From Thermoproteota archaeon (GTDB lineage: Archaea; Korarchaeota; Korarchaeia; Korarchaeales; Korarchaeaceae): a stretch of DNA of 64,000 nt. This document shows positions 39,445 to 48,309 of this stretch, one piece after another. Under the pieces are notes generated by a model, which had not been told where the DNA came from, made no database searches, and was given only the letters and a program-made list of their open reading frames with translations. The position numbers and the translations under genes are program-made. Position 1 is the stretch's first letter. Every line of letters begins with the position of its first letter. The stretch spans positions 1-64,000 of the forward strand of contig JAOZFN010000016.1 in the NCBI GenBank assembly GCA_027492205.1. Reading direction: 5' to 3'.

Positions 39445-41430
39445 TTACTGGGCGGCTTCGGCCTTGGATCTCGACTCCTCAACCGCCCTCAGCTTCTCAG
39501 CCAGCCTTGCCACCATCCGCTCGTAGGCGCCTCGGAAGCTCCTGTAGAACAGCTTCATGAGGTCGTAGACTATCAGCACGAAGAAGACCAGGAGCACGAG
39601 CAGCACGATCCGCTCCGCCAGCTCTCCGAGGCCCGGCAGGCTAGAGACCCTCGGCGGGGCTATCCACATGAGGACGGTCAGGAAGCTCAGGTAGAGGAGG
39701 TCCACCAAGGCCCTGTTCACCGCGGCCTCCGTGACGGCGCCGAGCTTCCTCACCAGCCAGCCCGAGGTCAGGTCAACGAGATACTTGAGGGCCATCAGGA
39801 TCCTGTACCCGAAGTAGACGACCGCCACCAGCTCGGCGAAGGCCAGCAGGTCGGCGGGCACTATTTGGAAGGGGCCGACCAGAACCGGCCCAAACCCAAC
39901 AATCAGCCTCTCGACGACCCTTATTATGAACAGGGCGAGCGTGAGCTTTATGGCGCTGGACAGGAGGGTTCCCAGGGCCCTCTCAGCCCTCCTCAGCCTT
40001 CGCCTCCTGCCCACCCGCCTGGCCTCCACCCTGGGGACGGGCTCCCTCCTCTCGGGCCTCTCGAAGGCGGGCCTCCCGGGGCCCGGCCCCGCGAGGACCA
40101 ACCACACCAAGGCGGCCGAGAAGGCCGCGGGGACCGTCGCCATGTAGATCAGAAAGAGGTCCAGCCTTCCGGCGATCGCAGCCATCGCGGCCACCAGGAG
40201 CCTGACGTCCCTCCCGGCCGGGCTCCACGCGCGCATCTCGACGACCCGCGGGTCCTCCCCCCAGCCCGCGAGGTGGGACACGTAGCTCGTGACGAACACG
40301 TTGCCAGCCGCGGCGGCCAGCGTCAGGAGGCCGATCGAGTCGAGGGGCCACATCGCAAGGCCAGAGGCCGCCACCACGGCCAGGTCGGCGTACCTGTCGA
40401 GGAGCGCGTCGAACACCTTTCCAAACCCGCTGGCCCTCTGAAAGAGCCTCGCCACCTCGCCGTCCACGCCGTCTAGTATCGAGGAGAGCTGCACTAGTAC
40501 CCCGCCCAGCACTCCCCCGCCCAGCGCCAGCAGGGCGGCGCCGCCGACGCAGGTCAGGAACGAGACCGCGGAGATCAGGTTCGGGCTCACCGAGATGCCG
40601 CGAAGGAACAGCCACACCGAGATCCTGGTTGAGATCGGCCTGTTCATGTATCTCGACACGGGCCCGTCGCCCGGCTTGAGGAGCGACCTCCTGAGCAGCC
40701 TGGGCAGAATCCTCCTAGCCTCCCCCAGCTCCTCTGGGGTGTCCACGTCCATCCAGAGCAGGCCCGTGACGTCGACGTAGTCGACCTCGCCCTCCCTTAT
40801 GGCTCTCCTCAGCGCGTCGGCCACCGTGGCCTTTGGGCCGATCTCGGCTATGGTCTCCTCCACGATCCTCTTGGCCCCGGCGGCGCAGTAGAAGAGGCCG
40901 GTGTCCACCCCGTAGTAGGGGGGAGCCCTCTTCCCGACCTGCTCCACCCTCCCGTCGCGGACGACGACCTTCAGGCCCTCCTCGATCTTGTCCCAGGGCG
41001 GGTTCCTGTCGAGGCAGAGGGTGAACGCGGCGCCCCCTCCCTTCCTGAGGAGCCTCCTGAGGATGTCCGGCTCGAATACGTGGTCCGACATGAGGAGCAG
41101 GAACTCCTCGGAGTCCAGGGCCTCCATGCCAGCCCTCAGCGAGTAGAGGTTCCCAAAGCCCTCCTCGGCGTCCGTGGCGACTATCTCAACCGAGTCTCCG
41201 TACCTCTCGCGGAAGGCTTCCACGAGGCTGGGCCTCGTGACTATCACGACTCTCTGTATGCCCTCCTCCCTGAGCCACCTCAGCGTCAGGTCCATTATCG
41301 CCAGACCCGGGGCTAGCTCGAACAGCGACTTCGGCATCTCCCTCGAGTAGGGCTCCATTCGGGTTGCCCTTCCTGCCGCCAGAATCAGGGCTGGGGGGCG
41401 CCTCACAGGGCCGCCCGGAAGGCCCCGCAT
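39445..41430 (-). CDS. Bifunctional CTP:inositol-1-phosphate cytidylyltransferase/DIPP synthase with extra membrane domain
   Basis: A 661-residue fusion. Residues 10 to about 245 are a nucleotidyltransferase (LILAAGRATRMEPYSREMPK, LLLMSDHVFEPDIL). Residues 255-450 are a CDP-alcohol phosphatidyltransferase with the exact motif D320-x2-DG-x2-AR-x8-G-x3-D-x3-D345. Together they make CDP-inositol and condense it with inositol phosphate to di-myo-inositol phosphate phosphate, the precursor of a heat-protective solute. After a basic linker (450-485) comes an unexpected domain (486-661) of about four membrane spans and a charged tail. The known fusions end near the second domain. Confidence 0.85.
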   Translation of the reverse strand: MRGLPGGPVRRPPALILAAGRATRMEPYSREMPKSLFELAPGLAIMDLTLRWLREEGIQRVVIVTRPSLVEAFRERYGDSVEIVATDAEEGFGNLYSLRAGMEALDSEEFLLLMSDHVFEPDILRRLLRKGGGAAFTLCLDRNPPWDKIEEGLKVVVRDGRVEQVGKRAPPYYGVDTGLFYCAAGAKRIVEETIAEIGPKATVADALRRAIREGEVDYVDVTGLLWMDVDTPEELGEARRILPRLLRRSLLKPGDGPVSRYMNRPISTRISVWLFLRGISVSPNLISAVSFLTCVGGAALLALGGGVLGGVLVQLSSILDGVDGEVARLFQRASGFGKVFDALLDRYADLAVVAASGLAMWPLDSIGLLTLAAAAGNVFVTSYVSHLAGWGEDPRVVEMRAWSPAGRDVRLLVAAMAAIAGRLDLFLIYMATVPAAFSAALVWLVLAGPGPGRPAFERPERREPVPRVEARRVGRRRRLRRAERALGTLLSSAIKLTLALFIIRVVERLIVGFGPVLVGPFQIVPADLLAFAELVAVVYFGYRILMALKYLVDLTSGWLVRKLGAVTEAAVNRALVDLLYLSFLTVLMWIAPPRVSSLPGLGELAERIVLLVLLVFFVLIVYDLMKLFYRSFRGAYERMVARLAEKLRAVEESRSKAEAAQ

Positions 41431-42041
41431 TAAACCCTTTGCTCATTCTCAATTTACGGACATAAAATAAGCTCTGCGGCCACGAGGGATCCGCAGATCG
41501 TGGAACTGGTCGCCCGAGCGCGTCAGCCCCACATTTTCCCGGCGATGTCGTCAGCGAGAAGGGGTTCTCGTCTTGACCGTTTTCAATCGGGTCCAGTTGT
41601 ACCTGTCCCCCCATCCCCTCGGTGACCCCCTCCTTGACCTCGCGCGCGTCGGGGGCAGGGGTACGTCTGGATCCCTCCGGGGTTGAGGGGCGGGCCGAGA
41701 TTCGGGGGGCTTCAGCGGCTTCCGTCGGGAGCTCGAGAGGTCTGGGGACGATTCGGCCAGGATAAACTCTGCGACGTGGCCGGACCCGAGCTGAAACGGG
41801 TCGACGGACTTCAGCCTGCCGCAGAGCCGGCGCCGTCGGACGACGCGAGTCGGATCTGGCCGCCGCCCGAGAGGCGCCGGGCGAGCTTGAGATCGGTGGG
41901 GATCGACTCGAGAGGCGCGAGTCCCTCCTTCAGGAGGGAAGGGAGAGTGGCAGGGGCCGTTCGGCGGTATCGACAGGCGGTGTCCGGAGGTTCAGGCCGA
42001 GAGGGTGAGGGAGAGAAGGGAGGGGGGAGCGGTCGCCCCGA
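41431..42041. other. Intergenic, promoter of the DIPP synthase gene only
   Basis: The first 50 nt hold AT-rich elements on the minus strand (CTTATTTTATG at about 41460 and GTAAATTGAG) suited to a promoter for the gene ending at 39445. The remaining 550 nt are very GC-rich with only arginine/glycine-rich frames that I do not regard as genes. Confidence 0.45.
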
Positions 42042-43754
42042 TCACGAGGGCGGGGCGAAGATGGAGAACTTCCTCAGCCTGGCCCTCAGCTCCATTAGGG
42101 CGATCACGTTGATGGCCGATATCGAGCCGACGACCCTGGTCCCCTCCTCGACGACGGGCAGGCAGGCGACGCCGTACTCGTACATCTTGTGAACGGCAGC
42201 CTCCACCGGTTCCTCCGGCTCCACGAATGGGTATCCGAGCCTCGCGACGTCCCCAACCCTCGTCTTCTCCCAGAGCTCCGGCGCAAGCCTCTCGACGTCC
42301 TCCACCTCGATGACGCCGATCACCCTGCCGTTCTCGACGACGGGGTAGGTGAGGAACTCCGGGTGCTTGATCAGGACCTCGTCGACGAACTCCTTCAGGG
42401 TCGCCTTAGCGTCGACCGTCGGCGGGGCGGGGCCCATGACCTCCCTCACGGGGATGTCTCCGATGTCCTGGAGGCCGATCCTCTCCATCAGTCTCTGGTT
42501 CTTGGGCAGGGAGGTCGGACCCGAGATGAGGTAGGCCGCGGCCGAGGCGACGATGCTCGGGATCAGGTAGAACTCTGAGCCGGTGGTCTCGGCCACGAAG
42601 GCCACGGAGGTCAGCGGGGTCTTGAAGCCGGCCGACAGCATGGCCGACATGCCCAGGGCCACGAAGAGGTCCTCGTTCCTCCCAAGCGTCTGCCCCCAGA
42701 CTGCCCCGAGGGCGGAGCCCATCACGATCGTGGGGATGAAGACGCCCCCCACCCCGGCGCCTCCGAGGGTCAGGGCCGTGGTGAGCGCCTTGAGGAGGAG
42801 CATTGTCGCGAAGAACTCGGCGCCCCAGCGGGAAGCCAGGGCGCCCCTCACGAGGTCGTAGCTGGTGCCCAGGGGGTGGGGCCCTCCGAAGAGGGTCACC
42901 GAGGTGAGGCCGATCAGGCCAACCCCGAGCCCGCTGAGGAACCCCCTAAGGGTGTACGGCGTGTCCTCTCCCCAGGCCGACTCCACGGCGTTGATGAGTT
43001 TCACGAAGCCGACCGAGGCCGCCCCGGCGACCAGACCCTCGGCTACTGCGAAGAACACTATGAAGAGGTCAACCGAGGCGTATACCGAGGGGTAGCGGAA
43101 TATGGGCTTCGTGCCGAGTATCGAACCCAGGGTCAGGTAGGAGGCCACAGAGGCGACCAGGGCGGGCACGACCGCCTTGTGCTCCAGACCCTCCTTGTAC
43201 GGGACTTCCAAGGCGAAGATCAGGCCGGTCAGCGGGGCCTTGAAGACGGCGCCTATGCCGGCGGCCGCGCCGGTCATCAGGAGGATCCTCCTGTCGGCGC
43301 GAACGCCGAGCCCCCTGATCAGCCGCTCGAGGGCCACCCCAACCCCGCCGCCTATGTGAATGCTCGGCCCCTCCAGGCCGGCGCTCCCCCCCCCCAGCCC
43401 TATCGTTGTCGCGGACGCGACGGCCTTGGGCGGGAGGTCCCTCATCTCCAGCCTTCCATTCCTCTCGTGGTAGGCCTCGAGGACCTCCTCAGTGCCGTGC
43501 ATGTCGGGATCAATCGTCAGCCTGTCCCTGATCACTCCGGTAATGGTCAGTCCCGCCACCGGAGCCATGAGCGCAAGGAGGGGGTACCTGACCATCAGCT
43601 CCTGCAGCGCCTCCCAGGGTCTGGCGACGGCGAAGTCGAGGCCTGCGACGGCGACCCCAGTGGCCACCCCTATCAGGGCGGCCGTTACGAACCACTTGGC
43701 GAGGTTGGCCCCCAGGATCTTGGGACCCCCGGGGAAGGAGCGGAGCGGTATCAT
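42042..43754 (-). CDS. CLC-family chloride channel/antiporter with C-terminal CBS pair
   Basis: The 570-residue protein has a membrane part (about 1-430) with the CLC selectivity and gating motifs GLEGPSIHIG (gating Glu kept), GAVFKAPLTGLIFALE and, near the end, GVGGVFIPTIV. Residues about 440-565 contain two CBS motifs (VMGPAPPTVDAKATLKEF, VARLGYPFVEPEEPVEAAV), which bind adenine nucleotides. It moves chloride or fluoride, perhaps with protons. Its ATG overlaps the EamA gene's stop by 4 nt and follows GGAGGTGATG, so it is the second gene of that operon. Confidence 0.92.
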   Translation of the reverse strand: MIPLRSFPGGPKILGANLAKWFVTAALIGVATGVAVAGLDFAVARPWEALQELMVRYPLLALMAPVAGLTITGVIRDRLTIDPDMHGTEEVLEAYHERNGRLEMRDLPPKAVASATTIGLGGGSAGLEGPSIHIGGGVGVALERLIRGLGVRADRRILLMTGAAAGIGAVFKAPLTGLIFALEVPYKEGLEHKAVVPALVASVASYLTLGSILGTKPIFRYPSVYASVDLFIVFFAVAEGLVAGAASVGFVKLINAVESAWGEDTPYTLRGFLSGLGVGLIGLTSVTLFGGPHPLGTSYDLVRGALASRWGAEFFATMLLLKALTTALTLGGAGVGGVFIPTIVMGSALGAVWGQTLGRNEDLFVALGMSAMLSAGFKTPLTSVAFVAETTGSEFYLIPSIVASAAAYLISGPTSLPKNQRLMERIGLQDIGDIPVREVMGPAPPTVDAKATLKEFVDEVLIKHPEFLTYPVVENGRVIGVIEVEDVERLAPELWEKTRVGDVARLGYPFVEPEEPVEAAVHKMYEYGVACLPVVEEGTRVVGSISAINVIALMELRARLRKFSIFAPPS

Positions 43755-44668
43755 TGAGCATCACCTCCGTAGGCGCCGGTCGAGTCCCTGGCTCTCTCGG
43801 GCCCCTGGCTCGCCGAGAGTGGGATCGACGTGAGTATAAGGGCTGCCCCTGCCGCCTGCGCGGGGGTTAGCCCCTCTCCGAGCAGGGCCCAGGAGAAGGC
43901 CGCGGCGAAGACCGGCTCGGCGAGCAGCCCCAGCGCGGCCGACTCCGGAGGAATCCTGGCCTGAGCCCACGCCTGTAGGAAGAACGCTAGCGCCGTGGCC
44001 AGGAGACCCGTGTAGGCCGCCGAGGCCGCCGCCGGCCATGTGGTCGGGAGCGACCTCTCGCCAAGCAGGGGAGAGAGGAGGGCCGCGAGGACGGGTGTCG
44101 GGAGGAACTGGCTCAGCGCCAGGCTGGCGGGGTCCGTGGACCTCGCCATGCGGTCCACGGCGACGACCTGCGCGGCCCATATGAACGCGCAGACCAGAGT
44201 AAGAGCGTCGCCCCTCGACAGGGGGATACCCCAGATGGCCCCGGTCAGCAGTCCGAGTCCGATTACGCCGAGGGAGACTGCCAGAATCGACCTGAAGGGG
44301 GGCCTCCTCCGGAACGCGAGGAACTCTACAGCCGGTACCAGCGGGGCGTTGAGGCCGGTTATGAAGGCAGACTTGGTGGCCGAGGTGCCGGCCAGCCCCT
44401 CCAGCTGAAAGGCGAACCCCAGGAACACCAGCACTCCGGTGGCCACGCCCCACTGCGTCACCTGGGGCCTCCTGCCGGTCAGCCTCATCCCACCCCAGAG
44501 GGCCACCGACGCGAGGGCGAACCTGGCGGCGAGAAAGGGCATCGGATCGGAGGTCTGGAAGGCGTGCTTCATCGCCGGGAATGTGCCCCCCCAGAGGGCC
44601 GCCACCCCGAGTATCCCGGCGACCCCCTGAAGCCTCTGACGGCGAAGGCCGCGGAGATCTGTCCTCAA
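43751..44668 (-). CDS. EamA/DMT-superfamily metabolite exporter
   Basis: A ten-helix DMT protein of about 305 residues, beginning with GVAGILGVAALWGGTFPAMK (helix 1 and the conserved proline region), two EamA repeats and helix-rich TGLLATALAFFLQAWAQA. Exports amino acids or related metabolites. The frame is open upstream to 44971, but that part is antisense-like and contains the PhzF remnant; TTG 44668 sits about 30 nt after TATA-like GAATTAATC and starts just before helix 1. A broken copy lies at 46052-46309, next to an intact PhzF gene. Confidence 0.85.
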   Translation of the reverse strand: MRTDLRGLRRQRLQGVAGILGVAALWGGTFPAMKHAFQTSDPMPFLAARFALASVALWGGMRLTGRRPQVTQWGVATGVLVFLGFAFQLEGLAGTSATKSAFITGLNAPLVPAVEFLAFRRRPPFRSILAVSLGVIGLGLLTGAIWGIPLSRGDALTLVCAFIWAAQVVAVDRMARSTDPASLALSQFLPTPVLAALLSPLLGERSLPTTWPAAASAAYTGLLATALAFFLQAWAQARIPPESAALGLLAEPVFAAAFSWALLGEGLTPAQAAGAALILTSIPLSASQGPERARDSTGAYGGDAQ

Positions 44669-44769
44669 CCCGACTCTCGCCGGGGAACCCCCGGCACGAT
44701 TAATTCTTTCCCAATGGCTGTCCTCGGGACGGAAGCGGACGTCTCCAGAGCGCCCAGGTTTGACTACAG

Positions 44770-44873
44770 GGCCAGCTCTCCCCTGATGACGGTGACGGCC
44801 TCTCCTCCTATCCAGGCCTGCACGATCTCCCCCGAGGGGCCCCCGGGTGAGGGGGTCAGTGATGCAAAACTTT
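44770..44873 (-). pseudogene. Internally deleted PhzF remnant
   Basis: On the minus strand the first codons of a PhzF gene (CITDPLTRGPLGGDRA, like [16 protein letters not shown] of the intact copy) join directly to its last codons ([17 protein letters not shown], identical to the intact C terminus). About 250 internal codons are missing. The stretch 44773-44819 is nearly identical in DNA to 46404-46450. It lies upstream of the intact EamA gene, mirroring the second copy, where PhzF is intact and EamA is broken. Confidence 0.72.
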
Positions 44874-45028
44874 TCACAGGCCACCCAAGTACGGCGAACC
44901 CATTTCTGACAGCTACCGGCGACCATCGCCGGGAGGCGGAGGGTCGGGGGTCTCCGGGGGAATACGATCAATGTTTTTACGTCCTGAGTGAATGATATGA
45001 TGGCGATCCGCCGGGGGAATCGGGCAGA

Positions 45029-45418
45029 ATGACCAGGAGAGACCTCACACGGGTTAAGGAGGCTTTAATTCGGAGGGAGGAGATCCTATTCGCCTACATC
45101 TTCGGCTCAACCGCCGAGCAGAGGGACTCGGAACTCAGCGATGTGGACATTGCAGTCTACCTGGACCCCTCCCTGCCGCGCACTAGGATGCTGGAGATAT
45201 TGGCGGAGATCGCGAGCGAGCTCGAGCCTGGGCTCAAGGTGGATCTCGCTCTCCTCAACACGGCGTCGCCGAGCCTGGCCTTCGAGGCGATAAGGGGGAA
45301 GCCGGTCGTCGTCAGGGACGAGGACGCGCTGAAGGAGTTCGTCTACAGAACCCTCAAGGTGTATCACGACAGGAGGTACTACGACTTGAGATGGGCGAGG
45401 GCGGTCCTGGCGAGGTGA
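45029..45418 (+). CDS. MNT-type minimal nucleotidyltransferase (antitoxin of an HEPN/MNT pair)
   Basis: The product, 129 residues, has the pol-beta nucleotidyltransferase motif GSTAEQRDSELSDVDIAVYL and a third acidic residue in KVDLALL. MNT proteins are cognate antitoxins of HEPN ribonucleases; some act by adding AMP to the HEPN tyrosine. The HEPN gene follows at once (stop and start adjacent). TGTTTTTACG at 44972 may be the promoter. Confidence 0.88.
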   Translation: MTRRDLTRVKEALIRREEILFAYIFGSTAEQRDSELSDVDIAVYLDPSLPRTRMLEILAEIASELEPGLKVDLALLNTASPSLAFEAIRGKPVVVRDEDALKEFVYRTLKVYHDRRYYDLRWARAVLAR

Positions 45419-45862
45419 GTGAGGGTGTACTTTGCTGAGAAAGTGTCTAGGAAGATAGCCGTCCTTGAGAGAGCGTTGGGCTACCTCAGATCCAGGGCCG
45501 ACGTGACTCCTGAGCAGATCGAGGGAAACTATGAGCTGAGGAGCGCCTTGGAGAGGAACTTCCAGGTCGCGATAGAGGCGGCGCTGGACATAGGAGAGAT
45601 GATAATCGCTGAGGAGGGACTCCCCAGGCCAGAGGAGTACAGGGGGGTATTCCTAGAGCTCGGGAGGGCGGGCATACTCCCGAGGGATTTTGCAGAGAGG
45701 ATAGCGCCTATGGCTGGCTTCAGGAACGTGCTGGTACACCAGTACGATGTGGTGGAGCCAGAGCGTCTGTGCGAGTTTCTGAGAGATAGGCTCGCCGACC
45801 TGGAGGACTTCCTCAAGTGTGTGAGGGCCTACATGAGGAGGAAGGGCGTCGCCCAGCCCTGA
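45419..45862 (+). CDS. HEPN-domain ribonuclease (DUF86 type), toxin partner of MNT
   Basis: An all-helical 147-residue HEPN protein. The active-site motif is RNVLVHQYD (R-x4-H-x-Y), in the usual position two thirds along; the tyrosine is the target of AMPylation in known HEPN/MNT systems. GTG start immediately after the MNT stop. The pair sits between the two copies of the PhzF-EamA unit, which may have been split by its arrival or by later rearrangement. Confidence 0.87.
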   Translation: MRVYFAEKVSRKIAVLERALGYLRSRADVTPEQIEGNYELRSALERNFQVAIEAALDIGEMIIAEEGLPRPEEYRGVFLELGRAGILPRDFAERIAPMAGFRNVLVHQYDVVEPERLCEFLRDRLADLEDFLKCVRAYMRRKGVAQP

Positions 45863-46051
45863 TCGCTTTCGGAGACGGTGTTGGAGATGCACTCCTATTG
45901 ACAGGTCCTGGCTTAAGCGGCTCCGAGGTGAGCCGATGCCTCCCGTGCGAGGTCGGGCCAGGGGGATGTAGGTCGAGAGCAGCACAGCGCCAAGCCCGAT
46001 ACCCTACCTCGAGATTTTCCCTGGGCCCCTCCCACCCCCTGGCGCGGCGCT

Positions 46052-46309
46052 TCAATTCGGGATGATGACAAGGAGACGCGCGTGGCGACCCCCCTGACGT
46101 GCTACCCCGGGCCTCCTGCCTGCCAGCCTGGCCCTGCCCAGATGGCCGCCGACGCGAACGCGAACCTGGCGGCGAGAGGGCGCTGGGTCGGACATCCGGA
46201 AGGCGTGCTTTATCGCCGGAAAAGTCCCGGTCCTGAGCGCGGCGGCGGTAAGTGTTCCCGCGATCCCGGAGGCCGCCCCGGCAGATCGCCCGCCGCCCCT
46301 CTGGTTCAA
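46052..46309 (-). pseudogene. Decayed N-terminal fragment of the EamA gene (second copy)
   Basis: The frame reads GIAGTLTAAALRTGTFPAIK then HAFRMSDPAP, against GVAGILGVAALWGGTFPAMK and HAFQTSDPMP in the intact gene, then drifts out of frame while the DNA still matches (ANLAARG and GRRPGV-like segments). Only the first quarter of the gene is left. It follows the intact PhzF gene as expected for a duplicated unit. Confidence 0.72.
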
Positions 46310-46369
46310 CTCCAGGCCGCGGTCGGCGGGCCGATTAATGCTTTCTCCTCCTCGAGCCCCCCACAGGGG

Positions 46370-47242
46370 TCAGGCAACCCTCCTGGCCTGACCGGGTTCG
46401 AGGGCCAGCTCTCCCCTGATGACGGTGACGGCCTCTCCCCCTATCCAGGCCCGCCCTCCCTCGTCAACCCACGCCCTGACGACGCCGACCCTGCCGAAGG
46501 CGTGCCCCTGCCTGACCTCCACGGCCTCCAGCCTCATGTATGAGCTGGCGTACGCGGCGAGGCAGGCGGCGCCGGTGCCCGTGACCGGATCTTCCTCCAC
46601 GCCTATGGCCGGGGCGAAGGCCCTCGCCACGAACTCGCCCGAGCCAGAGAAGGTGTAGATCCCCACGGCGCCTAGATCCACGCTTAGCGCCCTTATGGAC
46701 TCGAATTTCGGCCTAGCGGAGAGGACGGCCTCCACAGACTTCAGGGGAACCATCAGCCAAGGGAGGCCGACCGACACCCGGGCGACCGGGATGGCGTGAT
46801 CCACGTTCGCTGGGTCGACCCCGAGCGCCTCAGCAACCCGGGCCCTCTCCACCTCGAGCGGCCTTACTCTGGTCTCGGCCATCCGTATAGCATACGTGGG
46901 ATCTCCTCCCACGCTGGCCACCAGCTCGCCAGCATTCGTGGTTATCCTCATCAGCCCCTCTCTGACGAGCCCCACCTCGTGGAGCGCGTGGAGAGCGGCT
47001 ACGGTGCCGTGCCCACAGGCGTCCACCTCCACCCCCGTGGGCGTGACGAACCTGAACCGCGGGACCCCTCCTACCGGCCTGTACACAAACACGGTCTCTG
47101 AGCTGGCTATCTCGCCGGGGAGTCTCCTGACAACGCCGTCAGGTAGGGCGTCGGCCCAGTAGACGACGCCCGCCCGGTTCCCACCGAAGGGGTCTCGGGT
47201 GAAGGCGTCGATGACGCAGACCCTGATCAAGGGCCCACCCAC
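46370..47242 (-). CDS. PhzF-family isomerase/epimerase
   Basis: A 290-residue PhzF fold with two halves: [18 protein letters not shown], catalytic glutamate in [24 protein letters not shown], and [16 protein letters not shown] in the second half. Family members isomerise small cyclic or enamine substrates; none is known for most archaea. Start may be GTG 47242 or TTG 47230. Shares a 51-nt promoter region with the divergent Sir2 gene. A deleted copy remains at 44770-44873. Confidence 0.9.
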   Translation of the reverse strand: MGGPLIRVCVIDAFTRDPFGGNRAGVVYWADALPDGVVRRLPGEIASSETVFVYRPVGGVPRFRFVTPTGVEVDACGHGTVAALHALHEVGLVREGLMRITTNAGELVASVGGDPTYAIRMAETRVRPLEVERARVAEALGVDPANVDHAIPVARVSVGLPWLMVPLKSVEAVLSARPKFESIRALSVDLGAVGIYTFSGSGEFVARAFAPAIGVEEDPVTGTGAACLAAYASSYMRLEAVEVRQGHAFGRVGVVRAWVDEGGRAWIGGEAVTVIRGELALEPGQARRVA

Positions 47243-47256
47243 CCGCCGCGCCGCCC

Positions 47257-47270
47257 CATATCTAATAACT
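47257..47270. promoter_or_regulatory. Bidirectional TATA region between PhzF and Sir2 genes
   Basis: CATATCTAATAACT serves the minus strand as AGTTATTAGATATG, about 20-30 nt before the PhzF start, and the plus strand as CTAATAAC, about 28 nt before the Sir2 TTG. The whole intergenic region is only 51 nt, so both transcripts must start near their coding regions. Confidence 0.5.
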
Positions 47271-47293
47271 GCGGGCGCGCCGAAAGGGGGCCT

Positions 47294-48034
47294 TTGGTCG
47301 CCGGGACTGATCTGCGCAGGGCCGCCGAGATCCTAGCGTCTTCCTCTCGAGCAGTTGCGTTCACGGGAGCTGGGATCTCCGCCGAGGCCGGTATACCAAC
47401 CTTTCGGGGTAGGGGAGGCCTCTGGGAGACGTTCAGGCCGGAAGAGCTAGCGACCCCTGAGGCCTTCAGTAGGGACCCAAGGAGGGTCTGGGAGTGGTAC
47501 GCCTGGAGGATAAGGAAGGTGCTCTCCGCGGAGCCCACGCCAGCCCACAGAGTGCTCGCCGAGTGGGAGGCGGAGGGGCGGCTCGCCGGGGTCATCACGC
47601 AGAATGTGGACGGGTTGCATCAGAGGGCGGGGAGCAGGAGAGTCGTGGAACTCCACGGGAGAATAACTCAAGCCAGGTGCACCGGGTGTTATAAGACGCT
47701 GGAGTTCGAGGCCCCGCCCGAGGAGGTTCCTCCCAGGTGCAGAGACTGCGGGTCATTGTTACGGCCGGACGTGGTGTGGTTTGGAGAGAGCCTGCCAGAG
47801 GTCGACTGGAGAAAGGCCGCCGAGCTGTCGAGATCCTGCGACGTTATGATCGTGATAGGAACCAGCGCGGTTGTTTACCCCGCCGCTCAGCTCCCACTGA
47901 TTGCCAAAGCTTCTGGGGCCGATCTTATTGAGGTAAACCCCGAAAGGACGGCCCTCTCGAAGACTGCAGATGTGTCGCTGAGGATGAGGGCCAGCGCGGC
48001 CCTTACCGCTCTCGACAAGCTCCTGAGGAGGTAG
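47294..48034 (+). CDS. Sir2-family NAD-dependent protein deacylase
   Basis: The protein has 246 residues. NAD-binding [29 protein letters not shown] and catalytic histidine in VELHGRI; zinc cysteines in CTGC and [15 protein letters not shown] and VNPER near the end. It removes acyl groups from lysines, in archaea classically from the DNA-binding protein Alba. TTG start at 47294, placed about 28 nt after the TATA element. The 275 nt that follow hold nothing I recognise. Confidence 0.93.
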   Translation: MVAGTDLRRAAEILASSSRAVAFTGAGISAEAGIPTFRGRGGLWETFRPEELATPEAFSRDPRRVWEWYAWRIRKVLSAEPTPAHRVLAEWEAEGRLAGVITQNVDGLHQRAGSRRVVELHGRITQARCTGCYKTLEFEAPPEEVPPRCRDCGSLLRPDVVWFGESLPEVDWRKAAELSRSCDVMIVIGTSAVVYPAAQLPLIAKASGADLIEVNPERTALSKTADVSLRMRASAALTALDKLLRR

Positions 48035-48309
48035 TTCGTGTGGCTGTGGAGTCCAGTCCCTCGCTGTGAGGGGCTAATCGACCTCTCGGAAGGGGAAGCG
48101 AGACAACGTGAACGCTACCGTCGACCCGTTGAGGTCGGCGTCAAGCTCCACGTCGAGCTGAGGAGATGAGGTAAACCGGGCTCTCCGTCGCGACTACTGG
48201 CGCCGTGCGTCAATGGCATGGGGCACTTAGCGTGATCATCTCACCCTGCGGCAGGGGCCAAGGGACCATTTGAGGAACTGTAAGAGTTAGCCGAGGGGTT
48301 TACCGAGGT

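Noticed and set aside
41683-42192. 169-codon plus-strand frame before the CLC gene
   Set aside because: Arg/Gly-rich, overlaps the CLC 3' end antisense and has no promoter or domain.
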